DNA of 43,133 bases from an uncultured Lachnospiraceae bacterium (GTDB lineage Bacteria; Bacillota; Clostridia; Lachnospirales; Lachnospiraceae): positions 1-43,133 of the forward strand of contig CANREG010000023.1 in NCBI GenBank assembly GCA_947629565.1. Direction: 5' to 3'. Of this stretch, positions 33,001 to 40,466 are shown one piece after another (position 1 is the first letter of the stretch; every line of letters starts with the position of its first letter). The notes beneath the pieces are model-generated. The model did no database searches, was not told the origin of the DNA, and saw nothing but the letters and a program-made list of their open reading frames with translations. The translations under genes were made by a program, and so were the position numbers.

Positions 33001-33015
33001 ATTTTCTCCCCTACT

Positions 33016-33927
33016 CTAATCTAAAGCTTTATCCTTGTATTTTGCAATCTCCTCCAAATATTTTTTCCCCAAAGGGCTGATTGCCACGCCCTTTCTGACC
33101 ACATAGCCAATCGTCATGATCTCGTCCGAATCCAGCCTTACCGCGCAGTAGTCCTCGCCGTTTAATTCCTCACAGATAATGCCGGAGCATAAAGTATACC
33201 CGTTCATGCCCACCATGAGATTCAGCAAAGTGGCCCGGTCGTTGCCTTTGATAATCCGTTTGTAATTGTAAGTGCTCAACACCTCCTCCGCAAAATAAAA
33301 GGAATTGTTGCCGCCCTGGTCAAAGGACAGGCAGGGATATTCCTCCAATTCCTGCATAGTAATGATTTTATGGGAAGCCAGCGGGTGGCTTTTGCTTAAG
33401 TACACATAGATATGACAGTTCAACAGCTCGTGGAATTCCAGATTGCTTTCATGGAACATTTTCTCTAGCACCTTGCGGTTAAAATCATTGATGTATAAAA
33501 TCCCTATCTCGCTTTTGAAATTCTTCACATCTTCAATCACATCACAGGTCTTTGTCTCCCGGACTGCGAACTCATACTCATCCATGCCAAACTGCTTTAC
33601 CATTTCCATAAATGCATTGACTGCAAATGTATAATGCTGCATAGACACGCTGAATTTCTTCTTCACCGTCTCTTTCTTCAGGTATTTTGCCTCCATCAGC
33701 CCGTACTGCTCCACCACCTGTCTCGCATAGCCGATAAATTCCTCTCCTTCCGGGGTGAGAAAAATTCCCCGGTTGGTCCGGCGAAAGACTTCCATGCCAA
33801 TCTCATCCTCTAATTCCCGGATAGAAGCGGACAGGCTGGGCTGGGAAATAAACAGCGTTCTTGCCGCCTCGCTCATGGAGGCTGCCTGGGCTACAGTAAT
33901 CGCATATCTAAGCTGTGACAGTGTCAT
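33016..33927 (-). CDS. LysR-family regulator upstream of the tetrapyrrole genes
   Basis: A 303-residue LysR-type regulator. The start at 33927 (MTLSQLRYAITVAQ) is the family N-terminus, with AAGGAGAG upstream; a longer frame to 33966 reads into a repeat. The helix-turn-helix spans SMSEAARTLFISQPSLSASIRELE and the FRRTNRGIFLTPEG wing, then an effector domain. It leads into hemA with a short gap, so it may control siroheme production together with sulfur supply. The effector is not known. Confidence 0.9.
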   Translation of the reverse strand: MTLSQLRYAITVAQAASMSEAARTLFISQPSLSASIRELEDEIGMEVFRRTNRGIFLTPEGEEFIGYARQVVEQYGLMEAKYLKKETVKKKFSVSMQHYTFAVNAFMEMVKQFGMDEYEFAVRETKTCDVIEDVKNFKSEIGILYINDFNRKVLEKMFHESNLEFHELLNCHIYVYLSKSHPLASHKIITMQELEEYPCLSFDQGGNNSFYFAEEVLSTYNYKRIIKGNDRATLLNLMVGMNGYTLCSGIICEELNGEDYCAVRLDSDEIMTIGYVVRKGVAISPLGKKYLEEIAKYKDKALD

Positions 33928-33947
33928 TATACTCTCTCCTTGTTTCG

Positions 33948-34068
33948 CTAAATTCGTGCTTCGCACTCATTAAGTGCCACATATTATATCTGTCAACTAA
34001 GTTCGCTTTGCTCACTAAGGTGACTGATATTACTCGCACTAAATTCGTGCTTCGCACTCATTAAGTGC
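33948..34068. repeat. Exact 30-bp direct repeat plus a degenerate third copy
   Basis: CTAAATTCGTGCTTCGCACT and the following CATTAAGTGC occur identically at 33948-33977 and 34039-34068. A shorter variant, CTAAGTTCGCTTTGCTCACT then AAG, begins at 33996. Each copy contains the small hairpins GTGC-TTC-GCAC or CACT-CATTA-AGTG and is followed by an ATATTAT stretch. They lie directly upstream of the LysR start. They resemble dispersed intergenic palindromes. Confidence 0.8.
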
Positions 34069-34152
34069 TCATATTATTATATCATCTGCAAATGGAGCAT
34101 GTCCAGTTATACATGAAAGTCGCTGTATTGCAATATTTTTCCAATAACAAAA

Positions 34153-34174
34153 GCAGGCATCATAAAATACCTGC
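34153..34174 (-). terminator. Terminator of the 84-residue gene
   Basis: On the minus strand GCAGG-12 bases-CCTGC is followed by TTTTGTTATTGG. It begins six bases after the stop of the small hypothetical gene. Confidence 0.65.
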
Positions 34175-34179
34175 TCCCT

Positions 34180-34434
34180 CTATAGCTCTGCAATTTTCTC
34201 CCGGCACTCCTTCACAATCTTCTGTGTGGCTGCTTCAATCTCTTCCCGCGTGTGTTCACGGCAGTAAGACGGCGGAAAGAAGCCCGGCTGCCCCATAGAC
34301 CACCACCAGTCATCTTCATATTGTAGTCTTTTCATCATTCTCCGCTCAGCTTTCTGCACCTGCAGGCTGGCAATCCAATCCCGCAGCCGGATATATGCAT
34401 ATTTGACATTTTTAATTACTGTTATTATTTTCAT
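34180..34434 (-). CDS. Small hypothetical protein (84 residues)
   Basis: An 84-residue frame with ribosome site AAAGGAAATTGA before ATG and a terminator just after its stop, which supports a real gene. The N-terminus is basic and amphipathic (MKIITVIKNVKYAYIRLRDW), the middle is Trp-rich (DDWWWSMGQPGFFPPSYC) and the end is a charged helix with HTREEIEAATQKIVKECREKI. I do not recognise the family and see no signal peptide or metal motif. Confidence 0.6.
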   Translation of the reverse strand: MKIITVIKNVKYAYIRLRDWIASLQVQKAERRMMKRLQYEDDWWWSMGQPGFFPPSYCREHTREEIEAATQKIVKECREKIAEL

Positions 34435-34515
34435 TCAATTTCCTTTACATTCAAAATTCTAAATACCGACGATTCATTACATCTGTACAGTTGCGTTGCA
34501 AAAGCAATGTTCATG

Positions 34516-34529
34516 GTGCGTATACGCAC
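34516..34529. promoter_or_regulatory. Perfect 14-bp palindrome at the XRE gene promoter
   Basis: GTGCGTATACGCAC is a perfect palindrome immediately followed by ATATTATTAT, a likely -10 region (TATTAT) for the XRE gene that starts 61 bases further on. It is a good candidate autoregulatory operator. Confidence 0.5.
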
Positions 34530-34590
34530 TATATTATTATAGAGCATTCCATTTTACAATACAAGCAGAAAACAAAGGAAGGCTTAGATT

Positions 34591-34815
34591 ATGATTACTT
34601 ATGATAAATTATGGCAAACACTGCGCGACAAAGGAATCAGCCAATATAAACTCATCTACACCTATGGCATTGATAAAGCCCAATTACATCGTCTGCGCAA
34701 AAATATGGTAGTAAAAACAATTATCCTTAATCGTCTATGCAACATACTACAGTGTGAAATCTCTGATATTATGGAATTCATCCCTGATGATGCAAATTCC
34801 TCCACTGACTATTAA
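34591..34815 (+). CDS. Small XRE/Cro-type DNA-binding protein
   Basis: A 74-residue helix-turn-helix protein (YDKLWQTLRDKGISQYKLIYTYGIDKAQLHRLRKN, then LCNILQCEISDIMEFIPD) of the YozG-like group common in Lachnospiraceae. AAAGGAAGG precedes ATG. It is one of the few plus-strand genes here. It is a single domain, so it probably acts as a dimeric repressor; the palindrome at 34516-34529 is a likely site. Confidence 0.85.
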   Translation: MITYDKLWQTLRDKGISQYKLIYTYGIDKAQLHRLRKNMVVKTIILNRLCNILQCEISDIMEFIPDDANSSTDY

Positions 34816-34910
34816 TTATATCCCCGCCTCCTCTCGATTATTGTCAAATTTTGATATATATATTCAGACGTCATTGAATGAAATTCTAAAATCCAACCGG
34901 TTCTTTCACA

Positions 34911-34960
34911 TAAAAAAATCCTCTTAATTACAGCCTGTTTCCAAGCTATAATAAGAGGAT
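34911..34960 (-). terminator. Terminator of the aquaporin gene
   Basis: ATCCTCTTA (34918-34926) and TAAGAGGAT (34952-34960) are perfect complements; the inner part TTATAGC/GCTGTAA extends the stem. On the minus strand a run of seven T follows. It lies about 45 bases after the aquaporin stop. Confidence 0.85.
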
Positions 34961-35005
34961 AATTCATTTTCTTCGTTTTGTCATTGGACAAATAGTCCAA
35001 TGAAG

Positions 35006-35725
35006 TTATTCTGCTTCTGTCTTCTTTGCTTCCTGTTTCTCGCTGCTCAATACCTTATACACTACTGCCGCTATTGCTGCGCCTACAAGAGGGCCCACAA
35101 TAAATACCCACAGGTAGGCAATGGGTTCTGTATTGCCGTTAATTGCAGCTACAACGGCAGGGCCAAGGCTTCTGGCAGGATTCACACTGGTTCCGGTCAG
35201 ACCAATACCTAAAATATGTACCAGCGTCAGAGTAAGGCCGATGACAAGACCGGCAAAAGAGCCGTGGTTCGCTTTTGGATCCGTCACGCCCAGAACGGTG
35301 ATTACAAAAATAAAGGTCAGGATAATCTCAACGATAAGTCCGGAAGCTATACTTCCGTTTACACCGGCCAGACCATTTGAACCAAATCCTCCGGTCATAT
35401 CCAACACATTTCCTGAGGCAAAAGCTGCCGCCAACACGCCTGCGCCTGCCAAAGCGCCCAGACATTGGGCTACCACATATCCCACAAAATCTTTTACCGT
35501 CATTCCGCCATTCATCAGAACTCCGAGAGAAACCGCCGGATTAATATGACAACCGGAAATATTGCCAATGCTGTAAGCCATTCCTACAATTACCAGGCCA
35601 AAAGCCAGGGCTGTCAGAATATATCCTCCACCCATGGCGGCGTCACAGCCTACCAGCATAGCAGTACCGCAGCCCATAATCACCAGAACTGCAGTGCCAA
35701 TTAATTCTGCAACATACTTTTTCAT
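35006..35725 (-). CDS. Aquaporin / glycerol-facilitator family channel
   Basis: A 239-residue MIP channel with six membrane segments and two NPA boxes: GCHINPAVSLG and TSVNPARSLGPA. The arginine after the second NPA and small selectivity residues fit AqpZ-like water channels better than GlpF, but this is not decisive. GGAGGT precedes ATG. It is a single-gene unit with its own terminator. Confidence 0.92.
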   Translation of the reverse strand: MKKYVAELIGTAVLVIMGCGTAMLVGCDAAMGGGYILTALAFGLVIVGMAYSIGNISGCHINPAVSLGVLMNGGMTVKDFVGYVVAQCLGALAGAGVLAAAFASGNVLDMTGGFGSNGLAGVNGSIASGLIVEIILTFIFVITVLGVTDPKANHGSFAGLVIGLTLTLVHILGIGLTGTSVNPARSLGPAVVAAINGNTEPIAYLWVFIVGPLVGAAIAAVVYKVLSSEKQEAKKTEAE

Positions 35726-35759
35726 AAAATAATACCTCCGTAAATAATAGTTATTTCAC

Positions 35760-35780
35760 CGACACATTTTATCTGTGTCG
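35760..35780. promoter_or_regulatory. Inverted repeat CGACACA-N7-TGTGTCG upstream of the aquaporin
   Basis: A perfect 7-bp inverted repeat lies 35-55 bases before the aquaporin start, just downstream of a TATAAT on the minus strand (CACTATAATAG). It may be an operator, possibly for the XRE-like protein encoded next door, or an RNA hairpin in the leader. Confidence 0.5.
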
Positions 35781-35833
35781 AACTTTTTACTATTATAGTG
35801 GAAAAGGTCAAAATAGGCAAGGACTACATCCGA

Positions 35834-36154
35834 TTATAGCAAGTCAGCATTATAACAATGTTTTGCATATGGCAAAAATCGTTGTATTCTCGGGCTGCCC
35901 CATAGCTTCATTATGCTGAAAATGACAAATTCTCCCTGCAGCACCAGCAAATCTTCCATATGCGCGCCTAACAATTGACTCAACGCAAATAAGTTGTCCA
36001 CAGAGGGAAGCGCCTTGCCCTTAAACCATCTGTATATTGATTGGGGGCAGGAAAAATGAAGATATTCCTGTATATATCTTACATCATATCCTGCCGCCTT
36101 AAGCATCATTTTTAGTTTGGCGCCTGTCTTGACCTGATTAATAGACTGATACAT
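35834..36154 (-). CDS. XRE-type helix-turn-helix protein
   Basis: A 106-residue protein with an XRE-like domain: KLKMMLKAAGYDVRYIQEYLHFSCPQSIYRWFKGKALPSVDNLFALSQLLGAHMEDLLV. The C-terminal 35 residues (SIMKLWGSPRIQRFLPYAKH) match nothing I know. AAGGGGTG precedes ATG. It lies upstream of the aquaporin on the same strand, about 110 bases away. The target is unknown. Confidence 0.8.
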   Translation of the reverse strand: MYQSINQVKTGAKLKMMLKAAGYDVRYIQEYLHFSCPQSIYRWFKGKALPSVDNLFALSQLLGAHMEDLLVLQGEFVIFSIMKLWGSPRIQRFLPYAKHCYNADLL

Positions 36155-36258
36155 AAAAACACCCCTTATTTTTTTGATTTAGTATAGCATTTTATACTAA
36201 CAATTTCAAGGAACTTATTTATGTGATTTTACAATTATTCGGAACGCGATTTTATGTT

Positions 36259-36576
36259 TTAAAGCAAAAGCTCCGCAAGCTGCACGAAAAACGCCAAAAG
36301 GCAGGCTCCCGCTGCTACGGTCAAAAGACCTTTTTCAAAGAAGGCGAGACACAGCGCGGCAAATACTCCCGCCAACGCTGATTCTAAACTGTCCGTAGAA
36401 TAAAATACGGCGGGAAACGTCATAGCGCCTAACACCGTATACGGAATATAAGTTAAGAAGGAGCGGAGAAACACATTCTCTATCTGCTTTTGGCAGAGCA
36501 CGAAGGGCAGGGCGCGCAGCAGATATGTCACCCCCGCCATCACTGCAAGATATGTAAAAAATATTCCTGTATTCAC
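36259..36576 (-). CDS. azlD: AzlD-type branched-chain amino acid exporter subunit
   Basis: A 105-residue membrane protein with about four hydrophobic segments (YLAVMAGVTYLLRALPFVLC, FLTYIPYTVLGAMTFPAVF, FAALCLAFFEKGLLTVAAGACLL). Size and motifs fit AzlD, the small partner of AzlC. It starts with GTG at 36576, which overlaps the azlC stop as GTGA, with GGAGGGTGA just upstream. Confidence 0.9.
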   Translation of the reverse strand: MNTGIFFTYLAVMAGVTYLLRALPFVLCQKQIENVFLRSFLTYIPYTVLGAMTFPAVFYSTDSLESALAGVFAALCLAFFEKGLLTVAAGACLLAFFVQLAELLL

Positions 36577-37301
36577 AGCTCACCCTCCTTTACCGCCGAT
36601 AACCGACCCGCCTCCGGCTGTATCGGGAAGAAATATGCTCCCGCCCCGGCAGCTAAAACGGCGCAGATAATCACAACAAATCCGGAGGACACCGCCTTTA
36701 AAAATGGAATCCACGCAAAGCAGCAGCTTAAAAATACCGCAATCAGAATTACTTTCAGATATTGGGCCTCTTTCTTCACCTTTGGCACAATAATGGCGAT
36801 AAACATTCCGTAAATTGCAATTCCCAAAGAATTGCGGACAAATTCCGGCAATATATTGCCAAGAACCGCCCCTAACGCCGTTCCCGACGTCCAGCCGAGG
36901 AACGGGCAAAGCATAAGCCCGTACATATAAAAGCGCGAGATCTTTTTATCCCTGCTCATGGCCACGGCAAATATCTCATCCGTCACCGCAAAACCGATGA
37001 TGAAACGGTGCCGCATACGGACGGAGCTGTCAACCTTCTGGGATAACGAAAGAGACATCAGCGCATAGCGCATGTTGATTACCAGCTGCGTCAACGCCAT
37101 CTCAAACATTGCGCCGCCGGCAGCCATAATGTCCAGCCCGGCAAACTGTCCGGCTGACGTTAGATTTGCCGCGGAAATTAAAACCGCCTGCCACCATGTA
37201 AGCCCCGCTTCTACCGCCATCAGCCCGAAGGTAAAGCTGACTGACAAATATCCTAAGGCAATGGGAATACCGTCCCGAATGCCCTGCGTGATTTCTTTCA
37301 T
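36573..37301 (-). CDS. azlC: AzlC-type branched-chain amino acid exporter
   Basis: A 242-residue membrane protein: GIRDGIPIALGYLSVSFTFGLMA, SAANLTSAGQFAGLDIM and MRYALMSLSLSQKVD are AzlC family marks. With AzlD it forms an exporter for branched-chain or related amino acids. AGGAGG lies six bases before the ATG at 37301; the frame extends upstream to 37334 without a ribosome site. Confidence 0.9.
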   Translation of the reverse strand: MKEITQGIRDGIPIALGYLSVSFTFGLMAVEAGLTWWQAVLISAANLTSAGQFAGLDIMAAGGAMFEMALTQLVINMRYALMSLSLSQKVDSSVRMRHRFIIGFAVTDEIFAVAMSRDKKISRFYMYGLMLCPFLGWTSGTALGAVLGNILPEFVRNSLGIAIYGMFIAIIVPKVKKEAQYLKVILIAVFLSCCFAWIPFLKAVSSGFVVIICAVLAAGAGAYFFPIQPEAGRLSAVKEGEL

Positions 37302-37341
37302 ATATGGCCTCCTGTTGTCAAATAGTAACTTCACTTATTGA

Positions 37342-37376
37342 ATCAGGAAATAAATGAAACCTGATAACATATTATA
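37342..37376 (-). promoter_or_regulatory. azlC promoter -10 with ATCAGG/CCTGAT inverted repeat
   Basis: Minus strand TATAAT at 37371-37376, then a 6-bp inverted repeat ATCAGG-N12-CCTGAT (37342-37365) just downstream. It could be an operator that blocks early transcription. The rest of the 37377-37517 gap has only a weak hairpin. Confidence 0.4.
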
Positions 37377-37517
37377 ACATTTTATGAACAGAAACCATAG
37401 GAAAGATTTGCTCAAATATATCAGTTTGGAGGTTTTATACAAACTTTTATTCACACACTCCACACTGGCAGTATGTGGAAGCATTTGAAAAACATATTTC
37501 TTATAGCTCTATGCTTT

Positions 37518-40466
37518 TTATTCTCTTTCTACAGAAAATACATATTCAGCGCTAATTATTGCCTCTGTTTTATCCTTTATCACAGTCCCACGATATGTAC
37601 CGACCTCCTGTGCTGCATTTACAATCGCTCCCGATATCTTCTGAAATGGCAGTGCGGTAATTGGTCTGATTTCTCCATCCTGCTCTATTCCCATGGATGC
37701 ATCATAAATTTGAGCAGGTATGTATTTCCCCTGTTCCACTCTGCCTTCAACCTCCACCGCCACATGATAATAAAACTGTTTCTCTTCTGGTGACTCCTCC
37801 AAGTGCCCTGCCGGATATATTTTATTTGTATGTAGCTCTTCATCTCTCTGTGGATTTATTATAAATACAAGCCTGAAATCAATTTTCAGTATATCTAAAT
37901 AGTAACCCAGAACAGCGGCATATACCTCACATTCTATATCCAGAGGTTCACGACGCTCCCCCTTTACATAGGCCGTCACATCCTGAAAAAATTTACCTTC
38001 TTTAAATTTAAGTATAGGTACACCGGCCTCCATCCGTCTTTCGACATATTCCGGAGTAGGAGCCCCCCAATACCTGAAACACGGAGCGAAAAAGATCATC
38101 TGTGTAAGTTGCCGAAGCTGCTCCTGTGTGTATTCTACATTATTTCTAACCACCCTTTCATCCTTAATTCCCTGTGTCTTTAACAGTTTCGCATAAATTT
38201 CCAGATATTCTACCGCCGGGAATCTTCCATCACAGCCTTTTTCCAATAAAATGGACGAAGCCGGTACTCCAGGAAGAATGTACACATCTGATATCGTATT
38301 TGGCATAGAAATAAACTTCCCATTTACCCTGCAGCTCCACCATAATTTTATCTGTGTAAATTGTATCCTTTGATCCACATCTGCCTTTACAGACGACTCC
38401 ATTTCCACCTCATAATCCACCTCAGCCTTTCTCCCCTGAGCCTTATATGTAAACTGGTCAAAAAGTTTGTTCTCCCCCTGCATAACTGTCGCCGAAAAAT
38501 CTACTGAATAGATTCCCGCCTTTACCTTTGAATTGTCCGTAATCCTGTATTTGATTTTAATTTTCACCTTGTCCAAATGATCCGCAATGTATACAGCAGG
38601 AGCCACACAGTGGTTTTCAGCGGTCCATTCTGGTCCGGTTATGGTTCCTTTCTGATTCCGGCACCTCACTGCGCTGACACCATACTGATCCGGGGAATGT
38701 TGAAAGGTAATAGAAAGAAGTTTTACAGAAATATCTTCCTCCTTCGGTTCATAGGGGTTATCCGGTTTATCCTTATGTAATTTATTAATATGTAAAACAA
38801 TGCTGCCAGCACTGATCACAGCAATTGCGGCACCGACCAGAAAAAGAACTTCATATTTTTCAAAGGTTGCTACAACAGCAGCCTCTCCAACTGCTACTGT
38901 TGTCTTCGACAAAAACTGAAGTGCCTTTGTCAATGTCTTTGCATATGCCTTCTTAAGAGAACTTACTGCCTGAACAACTTCTTTCGTCTCTATTTGGGCT
39001 TTCGCATACAGTTTCCATGCACTTTGCAGCATCTTTTCATGGTTTGATACATAATTTATCAGTGTTGCGATAACGCTACTGGATGCACAGCATGCACAGC
39101 CTGTCATGGCAGCAGCGAAATCAGTATAAGCGGTAACAAGCTGCTCCGCCTGCCAATATTTCATGTCAGAAGTTGCCTTCTTTGTATAATTCATCCGGAA
39201 CTGATATAGCTCTGAGGGAATCTTCTCCACTGTTCGCTGCGCCGGAAATATACCATCTTTCCCTGCAATAATTTCGATTCCATCTGTCAGTTCGCACGCC
39301 ATTCCTCCTTCAAAGGAAACAAGAGCAAGCAAATCATCCTCAAAAATAAAAGGATGGTTTTCCATAAAATCTGCCGCATCCTTTTCTGTCAGCACTTTTT
39401 CAAAAACGGCAACCGTATGAATATAGTTTTCACACAGCATCCCTGTATTTTTATCATATCCGCCTATCCTGAAATCGCCCGCTTTCTTCCGTACCAAAGC
39501 TGCCACGGCTGTCTTTTGACAAGCAGTCTGGTTGATATACGCCGAAACAGATTTTCCATCTACGCAGAGAATCACATCTACCCAACTATAGTCCGGTGCC
39601 TTGGCATCCAGACAGATTTCTTCCTCTCCATACTGAAAAATAAAAGCTGTCTCGTTCCCTGTTTTGTCACAATATACTGTTATACTGTCATCACACCCAG
39701 GGACTCCATTGGTAAAGAGAATCTGCCTTCCGGCTTCTCCCGGTCTTATGTACAACTTTATATAAATAGAAAATTTTCCAGAGGCAAATCCTCCCGGATT
39801 AATCGCCTCCGGTTCTGAAAAGGTGACAACTCCACCGTCTTTGGGGCAGTAAACATCCACCAGATCCATACATGTACATCCTGCACGGCTATACGCCGAA
39901 ACACCTTTTCCACTCAGATCCGGCATCCGTTCCTGTGTCATATCGATAAAACCGACCAGTTCCGGCATACTATCCGCCTTATACTCTGTCTGCATAAAAT
40001 ATTTGCGAAATGCCTGCTCATCCAATACCTCATTATACAGACGAAAACTTCGTACATACCCGGTAAATTCCTTTCCCAGCAGAAAATCATTATCATTTCG
40101 GATATTTCCCGAATAGGAGGTATTTCCAAAAATATTTCCATTTATCAATATGCTTATCTGTTTACTGTCGAAACCCATGCAAAGATTTACCCACTCATAT
40201 TCCGGTATCTGCAAAAACTCGCTTGAAATGACAAGAGTCTCCCCTGCTATTTTTAAAATAACCTTATTCTTCGCAATCCCCAAACTAAATCCATCTTCCT
40301 GAGAAACCAAAACGTTGCAGTCCCCATCCGCATAAAACCAGAGATCAAATCCGAAACATTCTCCAGAAAATTTTGCACCACTTATGGATATATCATGACC
40401 ATATTCAATGGTATTGTCAATCCTATATGCGGTATAGACATTTTTTACTTTATTTTCCATATTCAT
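37518..40466 (-). CDS. Large protein: two LamG-like domains, membrane segment, transglutaminase/papain-like Cys-His-Asp region
   Basis: A 982-residue protein I cannot name. Residues about 15-160 and 215-365 are two concanavalin/LamG-like jelly rolls (FDLWFYADGDCNVLVSQEDG, WVNLCMGFDSKQISILINGN; KFSIYIKLYIRPGE, WVDVILCVDGKSVSAYINQ). Residues about 430-535 look helical, with GCACC at 457-460. One membrane segment follows at 539-560 (EVLFLVGAAIAVISAGSIVL). The rest starts beta-rich and ends with C846 (DIECEVYAAVLGYYLDI), H901 (FYYHVAVEV) and D922 (QIYDASMG), in the order and spacing of a transglutaminase/papain-fold triad. There is no signal peptide. The start overlaps the upstream Hint gene stop as ATGA. 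The triad is inferred. Confidence 0.75.
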   Translation of the reverse strand: MNMENKVKNVYTAYRIDNTIEYGHDISISGAKFSGECFGFDLWFYADGDCNVLVSQEDGFSLGIAKNKVILKIAGETLVISSEFLQIPEYEWVNLCMGFDSKQISILINGNIFGNTSYSGNIRNDNDFLLGKEFTGYVRSFRLYNEVLDEQAFRKYFMQTEYKADSMPELVGFIDMTQERMPDLSGKGVSAYSRAGCTCMDLVDVYCPKDGGVVTFSEPEAINPGGFASGKFSIYIKLYIRPGEAGRQILFTNGVPGCDDSITVYCDKTGNETAFIFQYGEEEICLDAKAPDYSWVDVILCVDGKSVSAYINQTACQKTAVAALVRKKAGDFRIGGYDKNTGMLCENYIHTVAVFEKVLTEKDAADFMENHPFIFEDDLLALVSFEGGMACELTDGIEIIAGKDGIFPAQRTVEKIPSELYQFRMNYTKKATSDMKYWQAEQLVTAYTDFAAAMTGCACCASSSVIATLINYVSNHEKMLQSAWKLYAKAQIETKEVVQAVSSLKKAYAKTLTKALQFLSKTTVAVGEAAVVATFEKYEVLFLVGAAIAVISAGSIVLHINKLHKDKPDNPYEPKEEDISVKLLSITFQHSPDQYGVSAVRCRNQKGTITGPEWTAENHCVAPAVYIADHLDKVKIKIKYRITDNSKVKAGIYSVDFSATVMQGENKLFDQFTYKAQGRKAEVDYEVEMESSVKADVDQRIQFTQIKLWWSCRVNGKFISMPNTISDVYILPGVPASSILLEKGCDGRFPAVEYLEIYAKLLKTQGIKDERVVRNNVEYTQEQLRQLTQMIFFAPCFRYWGAPTPEYVERRMEAGVPILKFKEGKFFQDVTAYVKGERREPLDIECEVYAAVLGYYLDILKIDFRLVFIINPQRDEELHTNKIYPAGHLEESPEEKQFYYHVAVEVEGRVEQGKYIPAQIYDASMGIEQDGEIRPITALPFQKISGAIVNAAQEVGTYRGTVIKDKTEAIISAEYVFSVERE

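Noticed and set aside
33983-33996. TTGACA and TATAAT together on the minus strand upstream of the LysR gene
   Set aside because: Only two bases separate them, so they cannot form a promoter pair; each would need another partner.
37460-37478. CCACA/TGTGG hairpin after the 982-residue gene as its terminator
   Set aside because: The stem is only five bases and no T-run follows, so support is too weak.
37473-37793. Plus-strand 106-codon frame at the end of the LamG-like gene
   Set aside because: Lies antisense within a long supported gene, with no ribosome site or known motif.
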